6,975 nucleotides of DNA from an uncultured Burkholderiales bacterium. GTDB lineage: Bacteria > Pseudomonadota > Gammaproteobacteria > Burkholderiales > Burkholderiaceae_C. Position numbers and translations under genes: made by a program. Location of the stretch: positions 1 through 6,975 of the forward strand of contig CAJBHE010000119.1 in NCBI GenBank assembly GCA_903952885.1, written 5' to 3'. Within the stretch, counting starts at the first letter, position 1; each line of letters opens with the position of its first letter. Below are positions 1-5,386 of the stretch, piece by piece. The notes beneath the pieces were generated by a model. That model was not told the origin of the DNA, did not search any database, and saw only the letters and a program-made list of their open reading frames with translations.

Positions 1-105
1 GAAAAAGGTGCGGTCGACATGATTTGCGACCGCCGCGAACTGCGCAAAACCATTGCCAGCACGCTGGCCATGTTGCAGCGCCAGCCTGCGGATGCGGTGG
101 CTTAA
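1..105 (+). CDS. accD: Acetyl-CoA carboxylase carboxyltransferase subunit beta, C-terminal fragment
   Basis: This is the last 34 codons of a gene that enters from the left edge, ending in TAA. The peptide begins EKGAVDMICDRRELRK, which matches the C-terminal part of AccD (E. coli has EKGAIDMIVRRPEMR at the same place). AccD is the zinc-binding beta subunit of the carboxyltransferase that, with AccA, moves the carboxyl group from biotin-BCCP to acetyl-CoA to give malonyl-CoA, the first step of fatty-acid synthesis in the cytoplasm. The zinc finger and the crotonase-like core are outside the window. The tail after the motif is short (about 20 residues), without the proline-rich extension of the E. 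coli protein. Identification rests on one short conserved block, so it is likely but not certain. The gene reads in the same direction as lysS, 76 bp upstream of it, so the two may be co-transcribed. Confidence 0.82.
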   Translation, partial: EKGAVDMICDRRELRKTIASTLAMLQRQPADAVA

Positions 106-181
106 CGCTGCTGCTTTTCCACTCAATCATTTGCTGCGCTTCCTTTTGAAAGCAGCCCCTCCCTTTCTCCTGCCTCCTTAG
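106..181 (+). other. accD-lysS intergenic leader, pyrimidine-rich, no Shine-Dalgarno
   Basis: These 76 bp separate the accD stop from the lysS start. The last 25 bases before the ATG are almost all pyrimidines, and no purine-rich Shine-Dalgarno sequence is present. Positions 173-180 read CCTCCTTA, which is the sense sequence of the 16S rRNA 3' tail rather than its complement. I see no convincing -35/-10 promoter and no hairpin followed by a T-run, so nothing here clearly separates accD and lysS transcription. Confidence 0.5.
110..156 (+). repeat. Imperfectly placed inverted repeat in lysS leader
   Basis: GCTGCTTT at 110-117 is the exact reverse complement of AAAGCAGC at 149-156, separated by 31 bases. 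A second GCTGC at 133-137 could pair with the same right arm (GCAGC, 152-156), so two mutually exclusive weak hairpins are possible in the mRNA leader. The long loop and lack of a following T-run argue against an intrinsic terminator. It may be chance. Confidence 0.3.
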
Positions 182-1723
182 ATGTCCAACAACAACACCC
201 CCGCCACGCCAGAAGCCGCTCCCGTCGACGAAAACCAACTCATGGCCGAGCGCCGCGAGAAGCTCAAGGTCATGCGCGAGCGTCAAGCTGCGGGCCAAGG
301 CGTGGCATTTCCCAACGATTTCAAACCCGCGCACCACGCCGCCACTTTGCACGAGCTGCATGGCGACAAGACCGCCGAGGTGTTGACCGAAGAAGGCCAG
401 TTCACCAAAGTGGCGGGCCGCATGATGCTCAAGCGCGTGATGGGCAAGGCCAGCTTTGCCACGCTGCAAGACAGCACAGGCCGTATTCAGATTTACGTGA
501 CCCGTGATGACATCAACGAAGACCTGTATGCCGACTTCAAACACTGGGACTTAGGCGACATCGTGGCGTGTGAAGGCAAGTTGTTTAAAACCCGAATGGG
601 CGAGTTGTCGATCCACGCCACCAGCATCCGCATGCTCACCAAGAGCCTGCGTCCCATGCCCGACAAGTTCCACGGCGTGGCTGACCAAGAGATCAAGTAC
701 CGCCAACGCTACGTCGATTTGATGACCGACGAAACCGCCCGCAAGCGCTTTGTGGCGCGCAGCCGAGCGGTCAGCGGTATTCGCGACTTCATGGTGCAAC
801 ACAACTTTCTTGAAGTTGAAACGCCCATGCTGCACCCCATTCCCGGCGGCGCAAATGCTAAGCCTTTCACCACGCACCACAACGCGCTGGACCAAGAAAT
901 GTTCTTGCGTATTGCGCCAGAGCTGTACTTGAAGCGCTTGATCGTGGGTGGTTTTGAGCGCGTGTTTGAGATCAACCGCAACTTCCGTAACGAAGGTATC
1001 TCGGTGCGTCACAACCCCGAGTTCACCATGATGGAGTTCTACGCCGCGTATTGGAACTACCAAGACCTGATGCACTTCACCGAAGAGCTGGTGCGCGACG
1101 CCGCCATGAAGGCCGCTGGCACATTGTTGCTGACCTACGGCGGCAAGGCCGTGGACCTGAGCCAACCGTTTGAGCGCCTCACGATTCGTGAAGCTATCTT
1201 GAAGCACACCGAAGCGGGCGACAACGTGGACAACACCACGTGGCTGATCAACGCCTTGCAAAAACTCGGTTTCAAAGAAGAGAAAGACAAGCTCAGCACA
1301 CGCAGCTTGGCTGGTCTGCAAGTGATGTACTTTGAAGAGACGGTGGAAGACAAGCTGTGGCAGCCCACCTTCATCTGCGAGCACCCTGTGGAAATTTCAC
1401 CCTTGGCCCGCGCCAGCGACACCAAGCCCGATGTGACCGAACGCTTTGAGCTCTACATCACCGGACGCGAGTTTGGCAATGGTTTCAGCGAGTTGAACGA
1501 CGCTGAGACCCAAGCCGCCCGCTTTCACGCCCAAGTGGCCGCCAAAGATAGCGGCGACGACGAAGCCATGTTCTACGACCACGACTTTGTGCGCGCCCTC
1601 GAATATGGCATGCCCCCCACTGGCGGCTGCGGCATTGGCATTGACCGCTTGATGATGTTGCTGACCGACAGCCCCAGCATTCGGGATGTGATTTTGTTTC
1701 CTGCTTTGCGCCGCGAAGCTTAA
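182..1723 (+). CDS. lysS: Lysyl-tRNA synthetase, class II
   Basis: This 513-residue protein attaches lysine to tRNA-Lys in the cytoplasm through a lysyl-adenylate. The length fits the bacterial class II family (E. coli LysS has 505). A basic N-terminal helix region with RREKLKVMRERQ and the family block VAFPNDF (41-47) is followed by an OB-fold anticodon-binding domain at about 75-155. The class II catalytic core follows: motif 1 around 200-222 with ETPMLHPIPGGANAKPF (213-229), motif 2 at about 260-290 with FRNEGISVRHNPEFTMMEFY, and motif 3 at 482-494 with GCGIGIDRLMMLL. These carry the invariant arginines expected for ATP binding. All domains are intact. An in-frame TAG directly precedes the ATG at 182, so this is the earliest possible start; the ATG at 242 (residue 21) is a less likely alternative because homologues begin before it. 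The leader has no Shine-Dalgarno sequence. The stop overlaps that of the convergent gene by 4 bp. Confidence 0.98.
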   Translation: MSNNNTPATPEAAPVDENQLMAERREKLKVMRERQAAGQGVAFPNDFKPAHHAATLHELHGDKTAEVLTEEGQFTKVAGRMMLKRVMGKASFATLQDSTGRIQIYVTRDDINEDLYADFKHWDLGDIVACEGKLFKTRMGELSIHATSIRMLTKSLRPMPDKFHGVADQEIKYRQRYVDLMTDETARKRFVARSRAVSGIRDFMVQHNFLEVETPMLHPIPGGANAKPFTTHHNALDQEMFLRIAPELYLKRLIVGGFERVFEINRNFRNEGISVRHNPEFTMMEFYAAYWNYQDLMHFTEELVRDAAMKAAGTLLLTYGGKAVDLSQPFERLTIREAILKHTEAGDNVDNTTWLINALQKLGFKEEKDKLSTRSLAGLQVMYFEETVEDKLWQPTFICEHPVEISPLARASDTKPDVTERFELYITGREFGNGFSELNDAETQAARFHAQVAAKDSGDDEAMFYDHDFVRALEYGMPPTGGCGIGIDRLMMLLTDSPSIRDVILFPALRREA

Positions 1724-2106
1724 GACAACTGGGTGTAAGCCACAGCGCCCAGACCCAAAAAAGCCAGCGCCAATCCAAGGACCACTAGGCGAAGGGTTTG
1801 ACGCAAGCCACTCACCGCCGACACCAAAGCTGCGTTTTGCTCGGCTAACTCGCTCACGGTTTGCGTGAGTTGGGTTTGGCGTTGTTGCAGCTCGTCAATG
1901 TGCACATTGGCAGCAAGCAATCGGTTTTTCAGCTCGCCCAAACTCGTTACGTCGTCGTGCTCGTTGGGCGTGGCCATCGACGAGGATGCTGCATCCGCAG
2001 GCTTGCGAGATATCAGATCGCGGGCTTTTTCAAGCACGGTGGGTGCGTGAGAAATGACATCACCCCAGGGGATGACTTTGAGTGCGGAGAGCCAAGGGAT
2101 TGCCAT
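1720..2106 (-). CDS. Uncharacterised coiled-coil protein with C-terminal membrane anchor
   Basis: I do not recognise a named family for this 128-residue protein. The N-terminus is moderately hydrophobic and contains WLSALKVIPWGDVISHAP (5-22), with no signal peptide. Residues 35-52 are a polar, Ala/Ser-rich linker. Residues about 55-105 have the heptad-like Leu/Val spacing and Gln/Glu/Asn content of a coiled coil (ELQQRQTQLTQTVSELAEQN, 72-90). A single transmembrane segment follows at about 106-125 (LRLVVLGLALAFLGLGAVAY), leaving only three residues after it. This suggests a tail-anchored inner-membrane protein with its coiled coil in the cytoplasm, possibly oligomeric. It is the last gene of the - strand series, 15 bp after the 65-residue gene, with a good AAAGG ribosome site. 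An internal ATG at residue 44 has no ribosome site. The gene looks real because its composition changes by domain in a protein-like way and its start signal is good. Function unknown. Confidence 0.8.
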   Translation of the reverse strand: MAIPWLSALKVIPWGDVISHAPTVLEKARDLISRKPADAASSSMATPNEHDDVTSLGELKNRLLAANVHIDELQQRQTQLTQTVSELAEQNAALVSAVSGLRQTLRLVVLGLALAFLGLGAVAYTQLS

Positions 2107-2114
2107 GGGAAAAA

Positions 2115-2119
2115 CCTTT
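2115..2119 (-). promoter_or_regulatory. Shine-Dalgarno site of the coiled-coil membrane protein gene
   Basis: On the - strand this reads AAAGG, 8 bases upstream of the ATG at 2106-2104. It lies in the 15-bp gap after the preceding stop codon, fixes the start choice, and is the clearest ribosome site in the window. Confidence 0.6.
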
Positions 2120-2121
2120 GA

Positions 2122-2319
2122 TTAAATTTTGTCGACACCCGCTTTAGGCAAATCGCCATCAGGACTAGACGCCAGTTCGGGATCCATAGGTGGATTTTCA
2201 CCAAACTCACCATCGGGCGAAGTTTTGCGGGCATCGCGCTCGCGCAGCTTGTCTTCTTTTTTCTTCTTCTTGGCTAACTCGCGTTGGCGTTTTTCGTAGT
2301 TGTAATTAGGCGTTGCCAT
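2122..2319 (-). CDS. Small highly charged conserved-type protein, function unknown
   Basis: This 65-residue protein has two halves. Residues 1-32 are strongly basic: MATPNYNYEKRQRELAKKKK begins the protein, the lysine run is at 17-21, and KLRERDARK follows. Residues 33-65 are acidic and rich in Pro, Gly and Asp (SPDGEFGENPPMDPELASSPDGDL), with SPDG occurring twice (34-37 and 52-55). There is no signal peptide, membrane segment or cysteine. The N-terminal block resembles short proteins annotated as hypothetical in many proteobacteria, from memory. The basic half could form a helix and bind nucleic acid or another acidic surface, while the acidic half looks disordered; this is inference only. 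It lies 37 bp after nagZ and 15 bp before the coiled-coil gene, so it is probably in the same operon. Its ribosome site is weak (GAAAG, 7 bases before the ATG). Confidence 0.8.
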   Translation of the reverse strand: MATPNYNYEKRQRELAKKKKKEDKLRERDARKTSPDGEFGENPPMDPELASSPDGDLPKAGVDKI

Positions 2320-2356
2320 GAGAGCTTTCGTGGGTGGTGGTGAACGAGTGTGCGGG

Positions 2357-3439
2357 TTAAGGCAACAAGTCCAATGCCCGCAAGTATGCGGGGTGAGTCA
2401 TCAGCGCGTCCCAAGCTAGCGGCGAAGTGGTGGGCAGCAGTGCAAGGCGGCGTTGTTCGCTGGCGTCATTGGCGTGCCATTGGTTTTTCACCAGGCGTTC
2501 GGTCAAGCCTTCCAGCATCTCGTCCACCGCATGGCCATCGCCGATGCTTTGGTTGCACAAGAGCACCAGGTCGCAACCTGCGTTCAGTGCAGCCACCGCT
2601 GCTTCAGCAAAGCTGACCGCGCGGCCTTCGATGCGGCGTGCGCCTTCCATCGACAAATCGTCGCTGAAGATCGCGCCATTGAAATTCAGTTGGCCGCGCA
2701 AGATGTATTGCAACCAGCGCGGCGAGAAGCCTGCTGGCAAGGCATCGACCTTGGGGTAAATGACGTGGGCAGGCATCACGCTGGTGAGCGAGGTGGTGAG
2801 CCATTGGTAAGGCAAAGCGCAGTCGCCCAGGATGGCTTTGAGGCTGCGTTTGTCGACAGGGATGTCCACATGTGAATCGGCTTTCACAAAGCCGTGGCCT
2901 GGAAAGTGTTTGCCGCAGTTAGCCATGCCAGCCAGCAACAAGCCGTGCATGACGCTCTTGGCCAAGGTGGTGGCCACGCGTGGGTCGCGGTGGAAGGAAC
3001 GGTCGCCAATCACGCCGCTCTCGCCGTGGTCGAGATCGAGCACGGGGGTGAAGCTGAAGTCCACACCGCAGGCGCGCAGTTCGCTGGCCAGCACATAGCC
3101 GCAAGCAGTAGCGGCGTCCATGGCGGCCATCGCGCCGCTGCCGGGCTGTTTCTTTTTGTCTTTCATCCACAGCTCGCCCAAAGCGCGCATGGGGGGGATG
3201 TGGGTGAAGCCGTCTTGGCGAAAACGCTGCACGCGCCCGCCTTCGTGGTCTACGCAAATCAGCAAGTCTTCGCGCACAGCCTTGATGTCGGAGCACAGCT
3301 GGGTGAGCTGCTGGCGGTTGGCCCAATTGCGGCCAAACAAAATGACGCCGCCAGTAAGCGGGTGCTGCAAACGCTGGCGGTCCGCTGCGCTGAGCTGCGT
3401 GCCTGCGATGTCAAGAATCAGTGGGGCGTGGTGTGACAT
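2357..3439 (-). CDS. nagZ: Beta-N-acetylhexosaminidase (glycoside hydrolase family 3)
   Basis: This 360-residue cytoplasmic enzyme removes N-acetylglucosamine from 1,6-anhydro-MurNAc peptides during peptidoglycan recycling; in many Gram-negative bacteria its product also feeds AmpC beta-lactamase induction. It is a single TIM-barrel GH3 protein of normal NagZ length. Visible motifs are LTGGVILFGRN (28-38), VDHEGGRVQRF (63-73, substrate binding), GKHFPGHG (176-183), and DSH (188-190), the flexible-loop Asp/His pair that acts as acid/base in NagZ. GAIFSDDLSMEG (255-266) carries the catalytic nucleophile, Asp260 by the GH3 signature. I chose the ATG at 3439 because the family starts within a few residues of PLILDIAGTQL. 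An in-frame TTG at 3472 would add 11 unconserved residues and overlap acpS by 20 bp. The gap to the acpS stop is 13 bp. There is no signal peptide, as expected. Confidence 0.96.
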   Translation of the reverse strand: MSHHAPLILDIAGTQLSAADRQRLQHPLTGGVILFGRNWANRQQLTQLCSDIKAVREDLLICVDHEGGRVQRFRQDGFTHIPPMRALGELWMKDKKKQPGSGAMAAMDAATACGYVLASELRACGVDFSFTPVLDLDHGESGVIGDRSFHRDPRVATTLAKSVMHGLLLAGMANCGKHFPGHGFVKADSHVDIPVDKRSLKAILGDCALPYQWLTTSLTSVMPAHVIYPKVDALPAGFSPRWLQYILRGQLNFNGAIFSDDLSMEGARRIEGRAVSFAEAAVAALNAGCDLVLLCNQSIGDGHAVDEMLEGLTERLVKNQWHANDASEQRRLALLPTTSPLAWDALMTHPAYLRALDLLP

Positions 3440-3452
3440 AAATCGAATGCTC

Positions 3453-3851
3453 TTAGGCAGTATGTGTTTCAACCACCACGTAGCTGGTGGCGTAGTCGGA
3501 CTCGTCGCTCACGCTGACGTGGGCGCTCAGGCCTTTGGCTTCAAACCATTCTTTGAGCACGCCGTGCAGCACGAGGGTGGGCTGTCCGCTGGGCAGCTTG
3601 GCCACTTCGCACAAGCGCCAGGTCATGGGCATGCGCATGCCCAACCCGATGGCTTTGCTGAAGGCTTCTTTGGCCGAGAAGCGCGTGGCCACATAACGCA
3701 CACCGCGCTCGGGCCAACGCGCGCTGCGGGCACGATAAGTGTTCATCTCGTTGTCGCTCAGCACTTTGTGCGCAAAGCGTTCGCCGTGCTTTTCTAAAGA
3801 CGCACGGATACGGCGAATGTCGCAAATGTCAGTGCCGATGCCGTAAATCAT
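3453..3851 (-). CDS. acpS: Holo-[acyl-carrier-protein] synthase
   Basis: This 132-residue enzyme transfers the 4'-phosphopantetheine arm from coenzyme A to the active-site serine of acyl carrier protein, so fatty-acid synthesis depends on it. The length is typical of the trimeric AcpS class (E. coli 126). The two family signatures are present: IYGIGTDICDIRRI (2-15) with the magnesium-binding Asp8, and ATRFSAKEAFSKAIG (55-69) with Glu62. HVSVSDESDYA (111-121) near the C-terminus matches the conserved HVTLADE region. The start is the ATG at 3851, which overlaps the pdxJ TGA as ATGA, a common coupled junction. An in-frame GTG at 3863 would add four residues and deepen the overlap, with no homology support. 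There is no separate Shine-Dalgarno sequence, which fits translational coupling to pdxJ. Confidence 0.96.
   Translation of the reverse strand: MIYGIGTDICDIRRIRASLEKHGERFAHKVLSDNEMNTYRARSARWPERGVRYVATRFSAKEAFSKAIGLGMRMPMTWRLCEVAKLPSGQPTLVLHGVLKEWFEAKGLSAHVSVSDESDYATSYVVVETHTA
3626..3643. repeat. 18-bp perfect palindrome inside acpS
   Basis: TGGGCATGCGCATGCCCA is identical to its own reverse complement, with its centre between 3634 and 3635. It covers codons of the acpS segment GLGMRMPM. It has no spacer, so on RNA it would need to open a small loop. It could be a protein-binding palindrome or a product of Met/Pro/Gly codon use. Confidence 0.6.
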
Positions 3852-4594
3852 GCAGGCATGCACGCGTTGTAAGCGCGAACCGTTTCTGCGTAGCCCATCT
3901 CTAGCGCATCGGCAATCAGGGCGTGGCCAATCGACACTTCTTGCACGCCAGGCACGGTGCTGAGGAAGGTGTGCAGGTTGTCGCGGTTCAGGTCATGGCC
4001 TGCGTTGATGCCAAGACCAGCTCTGAGAGCTGCTTCTGCTGTGGCTTTGAATGCAGACAATACTTCGGTTTGATTCGGTGTGCCATAGGCCGAGGCATAG
4101 GTCTCGGTGTACAGCTCGACGCGGTCAGCGCCCACAGCTTTGGCCGCAGCCATCGCTTCGGGGATCGGGTCCATAAATAGGCTCACGCGCGCACCCAAAG
4201 CTTTAGCTTCGTCAATGAGGGGCTTCAAGCGCTCAGCGTCTTGTGGAAACGTCCAGCCGTGGTCGCTGGTGAACTGGCCTTCGCTGTCGGGCACAAAGGT
4301 CACTTGATGGGGACGCACTTGGCGCACAAAGTCCATCAGGTTGTGAAACGGGTTGCCTTCGATGTTGAACTCGCGGTCCGGCCACGCTTTGAGCAAGGCA
4401 GCCAAGTCGTGCACATCGCCAGCGCGGATGTGGCGCTCGTCGGGCCGTGGGTGCACGGTGATGCCCGCAGCGCCCGCCTCTAGGCACAGCGTGGCCGCGC
4501 GTGTGACGCTGGGAATACCCAAATGGCGCGTGTTGCGCACCAAAGCCACTTTGTTAAGGTTGACCGACAGGGCTGTTTTGGTGTGTTTGGACAT
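3848..4594 (-). CDS. pdxJ: Pyridoxine 5'-phosphate synthase, atypical (Bacteroidota-like) form
   Basis: This 248-residue TIM-barrel enzyme condenses 1-deoxy-D-xylulose 5-phosphate with 3-amino-2-oxopropyl phosphate to give pyridoxine 5'-phosphate, the last ring-forming step of DXP-dependent vitamin B6 synthesis. Active-site blocks are present: VNLNKVALVRNTR (11-23), ITVHPRPDERHIR (45-57; His48, Arg50, His55), FNIEG (76-80; Glu79, equivalent to E. coli Glu72), INAGHDL (196-202; His200, equivalent to E. coli His193) and SIGHALIA (221-228). The sequence differs from the usual proteobacterial type: VNLNK replaces VNIDH, HPRPDERHI replaces HLREDRRHI, and HQVTFVPDSEGQFTSDHGW (96-114) replaces the LVPE...TTEGGLD block. 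These differences match the Bacteroidota form as I recall it. I chose the ATG at 4594; an in-frame TTG at 4606 would overlap the recO TGA (TTGA) but adds only four residues. The gap to recO is 8 bp. Confidence 0.95.
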   Translation of the reverse strand: MSKHTKTALSVNLNKVALVRNTRHLGIPSVTRAATLCLEAGAAGITVHPRPDERHIRAGDVHDLAALLKAWPDREFNIEGNPFHNLMDFVRQVRPHQVTFVPDSEGQFTSDHGWTFPQDAERLKPLIDEAKALGARVSLFMDPIPEAMAAAKAVGADRVELYTETYASAYGTPNQTEVLSAFKATAEAALRAGLGINAGHDLNRDNLHTFLSTVPGVQEVSIGHALIADALEMGYAETVRAYNACMPA

Positions 4595-4602
4595 TGCGTA
4601 AA

Positions 4603-5370
4603 TCAAAGGGATTGCAGGTCAATCATCATCTGCCGCGTGCGCAGTGTTTTGACCCCGCAATGGTAGTGCAGCAAGGCCCGTAGCTGGCCCTGCAAGGCGT
4701 TGCGTTGCTCGGGTGGCATCTCGGCGCACAAACGCAGCGTGGCGGTGAATGGGGCGTCTGTCGACAGGCTCTCGTGCAGCTGCAGCCACACGCTGCCGGC
4801 TAGGCCTGTGCGGTCTTGCGCGTTGTGGGTTCGCAGGCCGCCCTCAGCCACCAGCACATACAAGGCATCAGGCAGCAAAGGGCTCAGGGTCAGGGTTTGG
4901 GCGTTGAGCTCAGGCAAGAAGCCAATGTCGCGCAACAGCAGCAGCTCAAAGGCGCGCAATGCGGGGGCAATCGTGCCCTCATGGCCCGAGGCCAGTACCT
5001 GCACCACTTGGCGGTACAGGTCAAACAAACTGGGGTGCGGGTCGTCACGCGCCAGCAGGCGAAGCAACAACTCGTTGACGTAGTAGCCCGACAGTAGCGC
5101 CTCGCCCGTGGGCATGATGTGGCCGCCCACCCATTCAGCGCCCTTCAAGGTGCGAATTTCGGCATCGCCAGAATAGCTGACGTTCAGCGGCTGCAAGGGC
5201 AGCAGCACCGGGCGAAAGTTGGAGCTGGGTTTTTTAGCGCCTTTGGCCACCAAAGCCACCCGGCCAAAGTGGCGGGTGAAGGTTTCCAAAATCAGACTGG
5301 ACTCGCTCCAGTCGTAGCGGTGCACCACGAACGCGGGCTCGTCCTGAATGCGGGGAATGCCCCGCGACAT
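4603..5370 (-). CDS. recO: DNA repair protein RecO
   Basis: This 255-residue protein would act with RecF and RecR to load RecA on SSB-coated single-stranded DNA and to anneal strands during gap repair. An N-terminal OB-fold at about 8-85 contains AFVVHRYDWSESSLILETFT (13-32), GRVALVAKGAKKPSSNF (36-52) and EIRTLKGAEW (71-80). A mostly helical C-terminal domain follows, with SGYYVNELLLRLLARDDPH (94-112) and ALRAFELLLLRDIGFLPEL (137-155). The four-cysteine zinc finger of Gram-positive-type RecO proteins is absent, as in other proteobacterial forms. I chose the ATG at 5370 because homologous sequence starts near RIQDEPAFV. The ATG at 5421 would add 17 unconserved residues and a 35-bp overlap with era, though it cannot be excluded. 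The gap to the era stop is 16 bp and the ribosome site is poor. A GC-rich hairpin covers codons 2-7. Confidence 0.94.
   Translation of the reverse strand: MSRGIPRIQDEPAFVVHRYDWSESSLILETFTRHFGRVALVAKGAKKPSSNFRPVLLPLQPLNVSYSGDAEIRTLKGAEWVGGHIMPTGEALLSGYYVNELLLRLLARDDPHPSLFDLYRQVVQVLASGHEGTIAPALRAFELLLLRDIGFLPELNAQTLTLSPLLPDALYVLVAEGGLRTHNAQDRTGLAGSVWLQLHESLSTDAPFTATLRLCAEMPPEQRNALQGQLRALLHYHCGVKTLRTRQMMIDLQSL
5241..5269. repeat. 8-bp inverted repeat within recO
   Basis: CTTTGGCC at 5241-5248 is the exact reverse complement of GGCCAAAG at 5262-5269, with 13 bases between. It encodes the conserved GRVALVAKGA segment of RecO. A T-run lies at 5230-5235 on the + strand, on the wrong side for a terminator in either direction (the - strand sees A residues). 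Probably a by-product of coding. Confidence 0.35.
5350..5365 (-). promoter_or_regulatory. GC-rich hairpin immediately after the recO start codon
   Basis: On the - strand GCGGGG and CCCCGC flank a 4-base loop (CATT), giving a 6-bp all-G/C stem. It starts at nucleotide 6 of the recO message, counted from the ATG at 5370, so it falls within the ribosome initiation footprint. Such a stem would be expected to slow initiation unless a ribosome arriving from era melts it. The structure is visible; the regulatory role is inference. Confidence 0.45.
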
Positions 5371-5386
5371 CGTGATGGTGCTGGAC

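Noticed and set aside
551..1384. Long open frame (277 codons) antisense to lysS
   Set aside because: It lies wholly opposite a certain lysS reading frame, has His/Val/Gln-rich low-sense composition, no ribosome site and no family motif. GC-biased third positions commonly leave such antisense frames open.
1751..1800. Possible terminator for the - strand operon: on that strand GGCGCTGG precedes six T residues
   Set aside because: No stable stem ends at the T-run; the partial arms pair poorly, and the sequence encodes the membrane segment of the last gene.
1720..1977. Shorter start (Met44, MATPNEHDD) for the coiled-coil gene, echoing the MATPN start of the neighbouring protein
   Set aside because: No Shine-Dalgarno sequence precedes it, while the ATG at 2106 has AAAGG at good spacing. 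The shared MATPN looks coincidental.
2248..2270. A6 run flanked by AAG repeats in the 65-residue gene, as a possible programmed frameshift site
   Set aside because: The in-frame layout (AAG AAA AAA GAA) is not an X XXY YYZ heptamer, no downstream stimulatory structure was evident, and lysine codons explain it.
2894..3797. Two long + strand open frames opposite nagZ and acpS (about 180 and 225 codons)
   Set aside because: Both mirror confident - strand genes with intact active-site motifs. Their translations are Ala/Gly/His-rich and show no domain or start signal.
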